DNA of 64,000 nucleotides from Labilithrix sp. (GCA_019637155.1 JAHBWE010000005.1:62001-126000), one strand, 5' to 3'. Numbered from the stretch's first letter, positions 36,225 to 45,403 are shown. The notes: generated from the letters alone by a model not told the origin. Translations and numbers: made by a program.

Positions 36225-37442
36225 ATGCCCAGGAACGTCATCTTCGTCGCGCCTTTCCCGATCGAAACGACCATGCGCTTCGTGCGCGCGACGTCGAAGC
36301 TCGCGGACGTTCGGCTGCTCGGCCTCGTGCACACGCCGCCCGACGGCGCGGACGCGAAGCTCTATCACGACGTCGTCCGCGTCACGCAGCCGCTCGACGT
36401 GCGCGACGTCCTCGACGGCGTGGAGGTGCTCCGCCGCCGCTACGGCGAGCCGTACCGCATCATCGGCATCCTCGAGGCGCTCATGGTCCAGATCGCGACC
36501 GCGCGCGCGAAGTACGGCGTCCCCGGCACGCGGCCGGAGGTGGCGGAGCTCTTCCGCGACAAGGCGGCGATGAAGAACGCGCTCCGCGCGGCGGGCCTCC
36601 CGTGCGCGCAGCACTGCCTCGTCACGAGCGAGGCGGACGCGAAGGGCTTCGCGGAGAAGGTCGGCTTCCCGATGGTGCTCAAGCCCCCGGCGGGCATGGG
36701 CGCGAAGGCGACGTTCCGCGTGAAGTCGATGGAGGAGTTCCTCCACGTCATCCGCGGAATGAACGTTTCGAGCGAAAATCCCGTTCTCGCGGAGGAGATG
36801 CTCCGCGGCCGTGAGCACTCGTTCGAGACGATCACGATCAACGGCAAGCCCGCGGTCTGGTCGGTGAGCGACTACCTCCCGACCTGCCTCGAGGTCGTCG
36901 AGAACGACTGGATCCAGTGGGCGTGCATCCTCCCGCGCGAGGAGGACCGGCCCGAGTACCAGGCCGCGGCGAAGATGGGCACCGCCGCGATCGAGGCGCT
37001 CGGCCTCGACAACGGCATGACGCACATGGAGTGGTTCCAGAAGGCGGACGGCTCGCTCGCGATCGGCGAGATCGCGCAGCGCCCGCCCGGCGCGAACATC
37101 ACGCGCATGACGGGCCTCGCGCACGACGTCGACTGCTACCGCGCGTGGGCGCGCGCCGTCGTCGACGGCGAGCTCGACGCGCCGTGGCACCGCAAGTACG
37201 CCGTCGGCTGCGCGTTCGTCCGCGGCATGGGCCGCGGCCGCGTCATCGGCGTCTCCGGCATCGGCGAGACGCGCGAGGCGGTGGGCAAACACGTCGTCGA
37301 CTACCGCATCCCGACCCTCGGCGCGCCGAAGTCCGACAGCTACGAGGGCGACGGCTACTTCATCGTCCGCCACGAGACGACCGACGGCGTCCGCGCGATG
37401 GTGAAGAAGATCATCGAGACGGTCAAAGTCCACTACGCCTGA
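36225..37442 (+). CDS. ATP-grasp ligase (paralogue B)
   Basis: Starting at the second in-frame ATG (36225) gives 405 residues, the same length as paralogue A, and begins directly with the strand MPRNVIFVAPFP. The ATP-grasp core shows FRDKAAMKNALRAAGLPCAQ, FPMVLKPPAGMGAK, EEMLRGREHSFETI, THMEWFQKADG and IGEIAQRPPGANI. The C-terminal 90 residues form the mixed domain typical of this subgroup. The reaction is expected to be ATP-dependent amide or ester formation with an unknown acid and amine. It lies between the two HYDIN-like lipoprotein genes on the same strand, 52 bases after the frameshifted one. Confidence 0.88.
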   Translation: MPRNVIFVAPFPIETTMRFVRATSKLADVRLLGLVHTPPDGADAKLYHDVVRVTQPLDVRDVLDGVEVLRRRYGEPYRIIGILEALMVQIATARAKYGVPGTRPEVAELFRDKAAMKNALRAAGLPCAQHCLVTSEADAKGFAEKVGFPMVLKPPAGMGAKATFRVKSMEEFLHVIRGMNVSSENPVLAEEMLRGREHSFETITINGKPAVWSVSDYLPTCLEVVENDWIQWACILPREEDRPEYQAAAKMGTAAIEALGLDNGMTHMEWFQKADGSLAIGEIAQRPPGANITRMTGLAHDVDCYRAWARAVVDGELDAPWHRKYAVGCAFVRGMGRGRVIGVSGIGETREAVGKHVVDYRIPTLGAPKSDSYEGDGYFIVRHETTDGVRAMVKKIIETVKVHYA

Positions 37443-37515
37443 ACGGACGGAGCACAGGGTAGGAGCGATTCTCCGGCCCGCGAGGGGATGCCCTTGGTTG
37501 CGATCCGGCGTTTGC

Positions 37516-37521
37516 TAGTCT
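37516..37521 (+). promoter_or_regulatory. TAGTCT, -10-like hexamer for a leaderless GTG start
   Basis: TAGTCT ends six bases before GTG 37528. A TTGGTT about 16 bases further upstream is a possible -35 element. Confidence 0.5.
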
Positions 37522-37527
37522 CCCTAG

Positions 37528-39009
37528 GTGCCTCCGCGTCTCTCGCTCGCCCTCGCCGGGATGGGTCTCGCCGGCCTCGTCGCCTGCGCCTCGATCGCCG
37601 GGCTCGACAAGGCCGACCCACCCAACCAGAACGGCCTGAGCCCCGGCGACGACGACGACGACGACCAGGACGCGGGCTCGATCGCGACGGAGAGCGGCCT
37701 CACGATCAGCCCGTCGACGCTCACGATCCCGGAGGGCAAGTGCGGCGACGACGAGAAGGAGTCGTCGCTCACGCTCTACAACGGCAGCGACAAGCCGGTC
37801 CCGTACGAGGTCTTCATCGGCGAGAACGACGTCTTCAGCATCGACGGCGCCAGCGTGGACGCTCCACGAAAAGGGACGGTCGCGCCGGGTGGCCGTGAGA
37901 CCGTGAAGGTGAAGGCGAAGCCGAAGGCGCCCGGCACGGCGAACGTGCAGATCATCGTGAGCGCCGGCGAGGGGGTGAAGGAGGTCAGGACGATCGACGC
38001 GTCGATGGAGACGAGCGGCGCGACCCTCGCCGTGAACCCCACGCTCGTCGACTTCGGCACGCTGCGCGCCGACGCGAACACGGCGGACAAGACGGCCGTG
38101 TTCGTGAACGACGGCAATCAGCCGATCACGATCAAGTCGTTCGACCAAACGGGAGACGAGGGCTTCGCGACGGAGTCCGCGATCACGATCGGTGCGCGCG
38201 AGCAGGTGGCGGTGAAGTTCTCGGCCGCCATGCGCGGCGTCGACGCGAACGTCGTCTCGGCGACGTTCACGCCGGTGATCGAAGGCCCGCTCTGCGGCTC
38301 GGCGCCGACCGTCAAGGTGGAGGGGCAGCGGACGAACCAGGCGGTCATCGTCCCGCCGAGCGTCGACGTCGGGCGGGTCAACTGCAAGTCCGCTCCGACG
38401 GCCGGCGCGAAGCTCACGATCGCGAACTACAGCACCACCAGCGGCACCGTCAAAATCACCGGCGCGTCGAAGTTCGCGACGAGCGGCGACACCCCGATCG
38501 GAGCGGGCAACAGCACCACCGCGACGACGGCCGACATCACGTTCACGCCGACCGCGGCCGCGGTCGCGCTCGACAAGCCGGGGCCGATCGAGGAAAACGT
38601 CACGATCACGGTCACGCGCTCCGGGCATGACGACGTCGTGAGGCCGGTGAAGGTCAAGGCGCTCGTCGTCGGCTCCGTCTTGAGCGTCTCGAAGACGTGG
38701 AACGCGTACTACTACTACAGCCTCGACAACATTCCGGACAACCGCACCGGGGTCGGGAAGCTCACGAACTCCGGCAACGCGCCGACGTGCCTCCGCTTCT
38801 CGCTGACCGGGGCGCAGGCGAACGTATTCAGGAAGCCGAGCGACAGGCGGGCGGAGGTGGGCGACGCCCAGCTCAGCGTCCCGTTCGACGCCAGCTACAA
38901 CGGCACCTACCGCGCGACGCTCGGGTGGGAACGGCTCGCCAGCTGCAGCGGCGAGAACGCGCCGATCTGCAGCGGCGCGACCTCGATCGAGGTCGTGGGA
39001 AAGCGCTGA
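37528..39009 (+). CDS. HYDIN/choice-of-anchor-D-like lipoprotein
   Basis: The 493-residue product has a signal peptide with lipobox VACAS near residue 20. An Asp-rich linker (DDDDDD near 47) is followed by at least four Ig-like repeats. Each starts with a strand of the L-x-(V/I)-x-P-x-x-(V/L)-D-F/V-G type, such as LAVNPTLVDFGTLRA and AVIVPPSVDVGRV. These are HYDIN/ASPM-SPD2 (ASH) or choice-of-anchor D repeats. The second copy of this gene, at 34758, has the same repeat order but is frameshifted. The protein is probably a surface stalk. Bacterial ASH domains have no settled function. Confidence 0.8.
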   Translation: MPPRLSLALAGMGLAGLVACASIAGLDKADPPNQNGLSPGDDDDDDQDAGSIATESGLTISPSTLTIPEGKCGDDEKESSLTLYNGSDKPVPYEVFIGENDVFSIDGASVDAPRKGTVAPGGRETVKVKAKPKAPGTANVQIIVSAGEGVKEVRTIDASMETSGATLAVNPTLVDFGTLRADANTADKTAVFVNDGNQPITIKSFDQTGDEGFATESAITIGAREQVAVKFSAAMRGVDANVVSATFTPVIEGPLCGSAPTVKVEGQRTNQAVIVPPSVDVGRVNCKSAPTAGAKLTIANYSTTSGTVKITGASKFATSGDTPIGAGNSTTATTADITFTPTAAAVALDKPGPIEENVTITVTRSGHDDVVRPVKVKALVVGSVLSVSKTWNAYYYYSLDNIPDNRTGVGKLTNSGNAPTCLRFSLTGAQANVFRKPSDRRAEVGDAQLSVPFDASYNGTYRATLGWERLASCSGENAPICSGATSIEVVGKR

Positions 39010-39019
39010 TCGCGGGTCG

Positions 39020-40492
39020 CTACGCGCGGCCCGGGGCGATCATCCGGTACACCGTCTCGTAGGCCGTCACGCGCTCGTCCCAGGAGAGGCGCATGCGCAT
39101 GCCGTTGCGCTGGAGCACCCTCCAGCGCTCGCGGTCGGGGCCGTCGCCGGTGCCCCAGAGTGAGATCGCGCGCGTGAGCGCCCACGAGAGGCCGCCCTCG
39201 TCGAAGTTCTCGAACGAGAAGCCGTTGCCGGTGCCGCGCGTGGTGTCGAAGTTGAAGACCGTGTCGGCGAGGCCGCCCGTCTTGTGCACGATCGGCACCG
39301 TGCCGTAGCGGAGCGAGTACATCTGGTTCAGGCCGCACGGCTCGTAGCGCGACGGCATCAGGAACATGTCCGACCCCGCCTCGATCATGTGCGCGAGCGG
39401 CTCGCTGAAGCCGCGCTTGTACGCGACCTGACGTGGGAACTCGTACCTCAGCGCGTTGAAGAACTTCTCGTACTGCGGCTCGCCCGTGCCGAGGACGACG
39501 AGCTGCATCGCGCGGTTCGCGAGGACGCGCGGGAGCACCTTCTGCGCGAGGTCGAAGCCCTTCTGCCACGCGAGGCGCGAGACGATGCCCACGACCGGCA
39601 CGCGCGGGAAGTACTTGAGGCCGGCGTTCTCGAGGAGCGCCTTCTTGTTCGCCTCCTTGCCGTCGAGGTTCTCCGCCGAGTAGTTGGCGACGATCTTCGT
39701 GTCCGTCTCCGGGTTCCACTCGCCGTCGTCGATGCCGTTCAGGATGCCGAACGTCCACTCGCGGCGGTTCCGGAGGAAGTAGTCGAGGCCGACGCCGTGC
39801 TCCGGCGTCTGGATCTCGCGCGCGTACGTCGGCGACACGGTCGTGATCGCGTTGGCGTACATGATGCCGGTGAGGAGGAAGTTGATCCGGCCTTCGCGGA
39901 GCTGGTCCTGATGGAAGTGATCGCGCGCGTCGGCGAGACCCGTGTCGGCGATCTTGTCCGCGCCGAACGTGCCCTGGTGGCCGATGTTGTGGATCGTCAG
40001 CACCGTGCGCGTGCCGTTGAAGAGGCGGTCCCACGCGAACATCGTGCGGAGGAGGAGCGGGATGAGCGCGGACTGCCAGTCGTTCACGTGGACGATGTCC
40101 GGCCGGAACTGGAGCCGCTGGCAGATGTGGAGCGCCGCCCAGTTGAGGACCGCGAAGCGGAGGTGCTCGTCGTGGTCCTGGGTGTAGATCCCCTGCCGGT
40201 CGTAGAGGCCGGAGCAGCGCACGAAGTAGACCGGCACCGACGAGTCGGGGAGCTTGCCGCGCAGGACCGAGAAGACGATCCGCGTCCCGCCGAGCACGAC
40301 CACGCAGTCCTTGAGCACGGTCTCGAACGGGCCGTTCGACGCCTTCTCGCGGACGCGGGCGTAGAACGGCATGACGACGCGGACGTCGTGACCCTTGGTC
40401 CCGAGCACGCGGGGGAGGGCGGCGCCGACGTCGCCGAGGCCCCCCGTCTTGGCGAAAGGCGCGACCTCGGCAGAAACGAAGAGGACGTTCAC
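39020..40492 (-). CDS. glgA: Glycogen synthase, ADP-glucose type
   Basis: The 490-residue product is full length for GlgA (GT5). The N-terminal VSAEVAPFAKTGGLGDV carries the KTGGL motif that binds ADP-glucose. Other markers are VHVNDWQSALIPLLLR, HNIGHQGTFG, TTVSPTYAREI, and the C-terminal domain with SRLAWQKGFD and MPSRYEPCGLNQMYSLRYG. It extends alpha-1,4-glucan chains from ADP-glucose in the cytoplasm. The start is GTG, with a TAGGGT hexamer nine bases upstream. It is inserted, on the opposite strand, among the ATP-grasp genes. No other glg gene is nearby, so the location may be chance. Confidence 0.94.
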   Translation of the reverse strand: MNVLFVSAEVAPFAKTGGLGDVGAALPRVLGTKGHDVRVVMPFYARVREKASNGPFETVLKDCVVVLGGTRIVFSVLRGKLPDSSVPVYFVRCSGLYDRQGIYTQDHDEHLRFAVLNWAALHICQRLQFRPDIVHVNDWQSALIPLLLRTMFAWDRLFNGTRTVLTIHNIGHQGTFGADKIADTGLADARDHFHQDQLREGRINFLLTGIMYANAITTVSPTYAREIQTPEHGVGLDYFLRNRREWTFGILNGIDDGEWNPETDTKIVANYSAENLDGKEANKKALLENAGLKYFPRVPVVGIVSRLAWQKGFDLAQKVLPRVLANRAMQLVVLGTGEPQYEKFFNALRYEFPRQVAYKRGFSEPLAHMIEAGSDMFLMPSRYEPCGLNQMYSLRYGTVPIVHKTGGLADTVFNFDTTRGTGNGFSFENFDEGGLSWALTRAISLWGTGDGPDRERWRVLQRNGMRMRLSWDERVTAYETVYRMIAPGRA

Positions 40493-40590
40493 GGGGCGCG
40501 CACCCTACTACGGCGCGGGATCGAGAGCGCCGTGGAATTTGCAGAGGGAGACTGGTAGGTTGCGTTCCCCACCTAGAGATCGAGGACAGC

Positions 40591-41820
40591 GTGGACGTCA
40601 TCTTCGTCGAGCCTTGTTTTCCGGCCAATCAGCGCGAGTTCGTCCGCGCCCTCCACGCCGTCGGCGCCCGCGTCATCGGGATCGGCGAGCGGCCGAAGTC
40701 GTCCCTGACCGACGACCTCCGCCGCCAGCTCACCCACTACGAGGAGATCGGCAACGTCACCGACGCCGGCGCGCTCGAGCACGTCGTGCGGAAGCTGCAG
40801 GGCCACCCCGGCACGAACGTCCAGCGCCTCGAGGCGGTCGTCGAGGCGCACGTCATGGCGGCGGCGAAGGTCCGCGAGGCCTGCGGGATCCCCGGCATCA
40901 GCGTGAAGACCACGTTCCTCTGCCGCGACAAGCCCTCGATGAAGGAGGCGCTCCGCGAGGCGGGCGTCCCCTGCGCGCAGTCGATCGGCAGCTCCGATCC
41001 CGCCGAGATCAAGGACTTCGCCCAGCGCGTCGGCTTCCCCCTCATCGTGAAGCCGCGCGACGCCGCCGGCGCCTCCGGCACGTACAAGTGCGAGAACGCG
41101 GGCCAGCTCCACGACGCGCTCGTCGCCTGCCACGTCGACAAGGGCCGCTCCGTCGCGATCGAGGAGTTCATCGAGGGGCACGAGGGCTTCTACGACACGA
41201 TCACGATCAACGGCGAGGTCGCCCACGACTTCGTCTCCCACTACTACCCGAACGTCCTCGAGGCGATGCGCACGCGCTGGATCTCGCCCCAGTTCGTGGC
41301 GACGAACCGCGTCGATCTCTCGAGCTACAAGGAGCTCCGCGAGATGGGGCAGCGGGTCATCAAGGCCCTCGAGATCACGACGTCGGCGACGCACATGGAG
41401 TGGTTCTTCGGGCCGAAGGGCCTGAAGTTCAGCGAGATCGGCTGCCGTCCCCCCGGCGTCCGCGCGTGGGACCTCTACGCCGCCGCGAACGAGTTCGACA
41501 TCTACCGCGAGTGGGCGATGGCGATCGTCCACGGCCGCACGAGCCAGCGCCTCTCGCGCCGCTTCGCCGCCGGCATCATCGCGCTCCGCCCCGACCGCGA
41601 CGGCCGCATCTCGCACTACGACGGCAAGGACGCGATCGAGCACAAGTTCGGCGGCATGATCATCGACGGCCACTTCCCGCCGCCCGGCACGCCGACGCAG
41701 GGCGTCGACGCGGGGTACATGGCGAACGCCTGGCTCCGCATGAAGCACCCCGACTACGACACCCTCCGCTCGATGCTCGACATCGTCGGCCAGACTCTGA
41801 AGGTGCGCGCGACCGCATGA
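40591..41820 (+). CDS. ATP-grasp ligase (paralogue C)
   Basis: The 409-residue product (GTG start, GAGGA five bases upstream) has the same architecture as paralogues A and B. A Rossmann-like start MDVIFVEPCFPANQ is followed by CRDKPSMKEALREAGVPCAQ, FPLIVKPRDAAGASGTYK, EEFIEGHEGFYDTI, THMEWFFGPKG and FSEIGCRPPGVRA. It is the first gene of a tight unit: its TGA overlaps the next ATG (ATGA), the next pair overlaps the same way, and the fourth gene follows 15 bases later. TAGGTT near 40556 may be the -10 of this operon. The substrate is unknown. Confidence 0.88.
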   Translation: MDVIFVEPCFPANQREFVRALHAVGARVIGIGERPKSSLTDDLRRQLTHYEEIGNVTDAGALEHVVRKLQGHPGTNVQRLEAVVEAHVMAAAKVREACGIPGISVKTTFLCRDKPSMKEALREAGVPCAQSIGSSDPAEIKDFAQRVGFPLIVKPRDAAGASGTYKCENAGQLHDALVACHVDKGRSVAIEEFIEGHEGFYDTITINGEVAHDFVSHYYPNVLEAMRTRWISPQFVATNRVDLSSYKELREMGQRVIKALEITTSATHMEWFFGPKGLKFSEIGCRPPGVRAWDLYAAANEFDIYREWAMAIVHGRTSQRLSRRFAAGIIALRPDRDGRISHYDGKDAIEHKFGGMIIDGHFPPPGTPTQGVDAGYMANAWLRMKHPDYDTLRSMLDIVGQTLKVRATA

Positions 41821-42800
41821 TCTCCGGACACACGCGCGCGATCGTCTTGCTCGGCGCGCAACGATTCGACCCCACCCTCGGTGAGGCCGTCGCGGAGCTG
41901 AAGGTCGAGGGGAAGATCGCGACGATCACGGCGGGGTGGCAGGAGCGCGAAGAAGAGGACGACGACCTCCGGGAGCACCTCGGCGGCCGCGCGGTGAACC
42001 TCAAGCTCCACAAGCGCGCGGAGGAGGCGTTCCGCGACGACGCCGAGCTGATGGAGGCGCACCGCGAGCGGCAGGCGCTCCTCCGCCACCGGCAGGACTT
42101 CTACCGCATCCGGATGGAGCACGCGCTCGAGGCGCAGCACGTCATCGACAACCGCAAGGCGCCGCCCGACATCCTCGAGGACGAGGCGCGCGCGAGCATC
42201 CAGGCGATCCGCGACATCGATCGGATGCACCTCGAGCGCTGCGTCCGCGACCGCGAGGAGTTCGACGCGAAGTGGAAGCCGCTCACGCGCCCCGCGATCG
42301 CGCGGCACGTCGCCGAGCTCGCGGAGATCATGAAGGACTGCGACGCGATCGCGATCGCGGGCGGCCACGTCGCGTCGCTCCTCAATCGCCTCCGCCTCTT
42401 CGACATCCAGAACTTCGCGAAGGGAAAATTCATCTTCGCGTGGTGCGCGGGGGCGATGGCGATCAGCGAGCGCGTCGTCATCTTCCATCACTCGCCGCCG
42501 CAGGGGCCGGCCGCGGTAGAGGTGCTCGACGAGGGCCTCGGCCTCGCCGGCGACGTCGTCGTCCTCCCGCAGCCGGAGCTGCGGCTGAAGCTCGACGACC
42601 GCGAGCGGATCCAGACGATGGCGCGCCGGTTCGCTCCGGCGACGTGCCTCGCGATGCCCGCGCGCTCGCGCGTGACGTGGCGGAGGCGCGGCCCCGAGCA
42701 CGCGCACGGCGTCATCGCCCTGCGTGACGACGGGATGCACGTGCGCTTCCACGAGACGGAGTCGGGGGTGTTCCAGCACCGCGGAGTCCTCGGCTCATGA
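41817..42800 (+). CDS. Peptidase-E/GAT-like protein with Cys at the nucleophile position
   Basis: The 327-residue protein has an N-terminal helical region with many charged residues (about 40-160), including a long Arg/Glu coiled-coil-like helix. A C-terminal domain (about 170-320) has DAIAIAGGHVASLLNRLRLF followed by FAWCAGAMAISE near 205. Peptidase E (S51) and cyanophycinase carry GxSAGA at this place; here it is WCAGA, as in class I glutamine amidotransferases. The His expected further on is not evident. It may be an amidohydrolase, an amidotransferase, or an inactive relative. It is translationally coupled to ATP-grasp C and to the esterase. Confidence 0.65.
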   Translation: MISGHTRAIVLLGAQRFDPTLGEAVAELKVEGKIATITAGWQEREEEDDDLREHLGGRAVNLKLHKRAEEAFRDDAELMEAHRERQALLRHRQDFYRIRMEHALEAQHVIDNRKAPPDILEDEARASIQAIRDIDRMHLERCVRDREEFDAKWKPLTRPAIARHVAELAEIMKDCDAIAIAGGHVASLLNRLRLFDIQNFAKGKFIFAWCAGAMAISERVVIFHHSPPQGPAAVEVLDEGLGLAGDVVVLPQPELRLKLDDRERIQTMARRFAPATCLAMPARSRVTWRRRGPEHAHGVIALRDDGMHVRFHETESGVFQHRGVLGS

Positions 42801-43957
42801 GCGCAGCACCTTCGAGTCTCCCTCGCCTCGCGATCCACGAGCTCATCGGCACGAAGCCGACGCCGGAGAAGATCGACAAATGGCTCGACGGCCGGACGAT
42901 CCCGATCGTCGAGGGCCGGAGCTGCACCTTCATCTGGCGCGGCGAAGCCAACGCGGTGAACCTGCGTCACTGGATCTTCGGCCTCGAGACCGCGAACGCG
43001 CTCGCGCGGATCGAGGGCACCGACCTCTGGTACCTCACCCTCGAGATCCCGGAGAACTCGCGCGTCGAGTACAAGTTCGAGCTCGTCCGCGAGAAGGGTT
43101 TCAAGTGGGTCGAGGACCCGCGGAACCCCAACCGCGCGCGGGATCCGTTCGGCGCCAACTCCGTCCTCCAGAGCGACGGCTACGCGTTCCCGGATTGGGC
43201 GAAGTACGACGCCACCTCGCGCCCCGGCTACCTCGAGCCGTTCAGCTTCCACTCGAAGGCGTTCGGCGGAATGCGGAGCGGCAAGATCTATCTGCCCGCG
43301 CGCTTCCGCAAGTCTCGCCTCTATCCGATCCTCGTCGTCCACGACGGCACCGACTACATCAACTTCGCGGCGATGAAGAACGTGCTCGACAACCTGATCG
43401 AGCGCCTCGAAATCCCCGACATGATCGTCGCCTTCACCGACTCGCCGGATCGCCTCCGCGAATACGCGAACGACGAGCGGCACGCGAAGTTCCTCACCGA
43501 GGAATTGCTCGTCGACCTCACGAAGCGACTCCCGATCATCGATCGCCCGCAGTCGCGCTGCCTCATGGGCGCGAGCTTCGGCGCCGTCGCCGCGTTCTCG
43601 ACCGCGACGCGCTACCCCGGAGTGTGGGGGCGCCTCTTGCTCCAGTCCGGCTCTTTTGCGTTCACCGACATCGGCAAGACCAACCGTCGCGGTCCGCTCT
43701 TCGACCGCATCGTCGAGTTCATGAACGAGATGCGGAGCGAGCCCAAGGCGGTCAGCGAGCGCGTCTTCGTGAGCTGCGGCGTCTACGAATCATTGATTTA
43801 CGAGAATCGCTCTCTCATTCCCCTGCTCGAAACGACCGGCATGCAGGTGAAGTTCGTCGAAGCGCGCGACGGTCACAACTGGGAAAACTGGCGCGACCGC
43901 CTGCGGGAGGGCCTCTCGTGGCTCTTCCCGGGTCCGCTGATGTTCATCTACGAATAA
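42797..43957 (+). CDS. Fes-like (esterase D family) hydrolase with N-terminal E-set domain
   Basis: The 386-residue protein has an immunoglobulin-like E-set/CBM48-type domain at about 30-130 (TFIWRGEANAVNLRHWIFG, VEYKFELV). An alpha/beta-hydrolase domain follows at about 150-380: YPILVVHDGTDYINF, the nucleophile elbow CLMGASFGAVAAF near 256, and the final HNWENWRDRL with catalytic His near 368. This is the layout of enterochelin esterase Fes and related enzymes that cleave esters or transfer acyl groups. It sits between ATGA overlaps in an operon with ATP-grasp C and ATP-grasp D. Hydrolysis of a product or precursor of those ligases is a reasonable inference. Confidence 0.82.
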   Translation: MSAAPSSLPRLAIHELIGTKPTPEKIDKWLDGRTIPIVEGRSCTFIWRGEANAVNLRHWIFGLETANALARIEGTDLWYLTLEIPENSRVEYKFELVREKGFKWVEDPRNPNRARDPFGANSVLQSDGYAFPDWAKYDATSRPGYLEPFSFHSKAFGGMRSGKIYLPARFRKSRLYPILVVHDGTDYINFAAMKNVLDNLIERLEIPDMIVAFTDSPDRLREYANDERHAKFLTEELLVDLTKRLPIIDRPQSRCLMGASFGAVAAFSTATRYPGVWGRLLLQSGSFAFTDIGKTNRRGPLFDRIVEFMNEMRSEPKAVSERVFVSCGVYESLIYENRSLIPLLETTGMQVKFVEARDGHNWENWRDRLREGLSWLFPGPLMFIYE

Positions 43958-43972
43958 CGGGGATAAAGGACT

Positions 43973-45208
43973 ATGGCCGAAGTTACTCGCCAAATCGGGC
44001 TCTCGCTGGGCGCCGACATCTGCTGGCCTCTCTGCTTCGAGGCGATCGTGAAGGAGCTCAACCTCGCGATCCCGATCGGCGGCGACACCGTGAAGTTCAA
44101 CGTCGAGCGGGTGATGATCGAGCCGTTCAACCTGCGGCAGCCGGTCAAATACGACCTCGTCGTCGATCGCTTGACGCACTGGTACCACACCAGCCGCGAG
44201 TGGATCAAAAAGGCCATTTTGATGAATGACCTCTACGTGTTCAACAACCCGTGGAGCGTCCAGGCGAACGAGAAGCACACCAGCTACGTCGCGATGATGC
44301 GCCTCGGCATGCGCATCCCCGAGACGTGGATGATCCCGCCGAAGACGTACGAGCCGAACCCCGATTTGAAGCTCACGCTCTCGCGCCACGCGAAGCTCTT
44401 CGACGTCACGCTCCTCGGCAAGGAGCTCGGCTGGCCGATGTTCATGAAGCCGTACGATGGCGGCGGCTGGCGCGGCGTCACGAAGGTCGACGACGCGGAG
44501 TCGATGTGGAAGGCCTACGACGAGAGCGGCAAGTCCGTCATGCACGTCCAGGCGGCGGTCCACGATTTCGACAGCTTCGTCCGCTGCATCGGCTTCGGCC
44601 CGCAGACCCGCTGCGTCCTCTACGACCCGAGCGCGCCGCTCCACGAGCGTTACACGACGAAGACCGACTTCATCACCAAGGCGGAGGAGGAGCACCTCCG
44701 CAAGCTCACGCTGACGATCAACTCCTTCTTCGATTGGGAGTTCAACTCCTGCGAGGCGCTGCGGAAGGACGGGATCTGGTACCCGATCGACTACGCGAAC
44801 CCGTGCCCCGACTCGCAGGTCACGAGCCTCCACTACCATTTCCCCTGGCTCGTGAAGGCCTACGTGAAGTGGTCGATCTTCTGCGCCGCGACGAAGCGGA
44901 AGATGCGGAAGAACCAGAGCTGGCAGCCGTTCATCGACGTCTCGAGCCTCGACCTCCCGTTCGAGGAGAAGCTCGAGCGCTACGCCGCGATCGCGGACGA
45001 GCGCTTCGAGACGAAGAAGTTCGAGGAGTTCTGCGCCACCCACCTCAAGCACCTCGACGGCGTCGCGCACGAGTTCTTCGGCACCCCCGCGGCGAAGGAC
45101 GCCGTCCGCCAGAAGGTGACCGCGCTCTTCCCGGCCCACGAGGTCGAGAAGTTCACGGAGCACTTCTGGCAGCGCATCCAGGACTGGCGCAAAGCGAATC
45201 CTGTCTAG
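43973..45208 (+). CDS. Divergent ATP-grasp ligase (D)
   Basis: The 411-residue product contains an ATP-grasp-like core: ELGWPMFMKPYDGGGWRGVTKV near 150-170 with the ATP-binding Lys, HVQAAVHDFDSFVR, and YTTKTDFITKAEEEHL. DWEFNSCEALRKDG and PIDYANPCPDSQ carry the acidic and Asn metal ligands. It lacks the HMEWF...GEI...RPPG block shared by paralogues A-C and has a longer helical C-terminus, so it is a different subgroup. AAAGGA lies just before the ATG. It is the last gene of the C, peptidase-E-like, esterase operon, and its stop is followed by a multi-hairpin repeat. Confidence 0.8.
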   Translation: MAEVTRQIGLSLGADICWPLCFEAIVKELNLAIPIGGDTVKFNVERVMIEPFNLRQPVKYDLVVDRLTHWYHTSREWIKKAILMNDLYVFNNPWSVQANEKHTSYVAMMRLGMRIPETWMIPPKTYEPNPDLKLTLSRHAKLFDVTLLGKELGWPMFMKPYDGGGWRGVTKVDDAESMWKAYDESGKSVMHVQAAVHDFDSFVRCIGFGPQTRCVLYDPSAPLHERYTTKTDFITKAEEEHLRKLTLTINSFFDWEFNSCEALRKDGIWYPIDYANPCPDSQVTSLHYHFPWLVKAYVKWSIFCAATKRKMRKNQSWQPFIDVSSLDLPFEEKLERYAAIADERFETKKFEEFCATHLKHLDGVAHEFFGTPAAKDAVRQKVTALFPAHEVEKFTEHFWQRIQDWRKANPV

Positions 45209-45224
45209 TTCGAGTCTGTCTTGT

Positions 45225-45322
45225 TCGAGGGCTTTGCCCTCGAGCTCCCACCCCAGACACGGCCCTCGCGCGGAGCGCGAGGGTTGCTTCGCAACCGCTG
45301 TGGCGGCCGCTTCTGGGGGCCC
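45225..45322 (+). repeat. Multi-hairpin 3'-end repeat, copy C
   Basis: The element has the same parts as the copies after the E1 beta gene. Its first hairpin is TCGAGGGC-TTT-GCCCTCGA, followed by CCAGACACGG. The second hairpin is CCCTCGCGC-GGA-GCGCGAGGG and the third GGTTGC-TTC-GCAACC. It ends GCGGCCGCTTCTGGGGGCCC. The stems differ from copies A and B but remain perfectly paired. It starts 17 bases after the stop of ATP-grasp D. Confidence 0.78.
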
Positions 45323-45403
45323 TTCTCGAAGTCGGCGTTCGAGGGCCCAGGGGTGCCTCTGGCGTGGGCATGAGCTGGGGCGGCTTGCGTGTTCGTGTGC
45401 TGG

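Noticed and set aside
39020-40492. Glycogen synthase as a working part of the ATP-grasp pathway
   Set aside because: It is on the opposite strand, separately promoted and has an established separate role; position alone is not enough.
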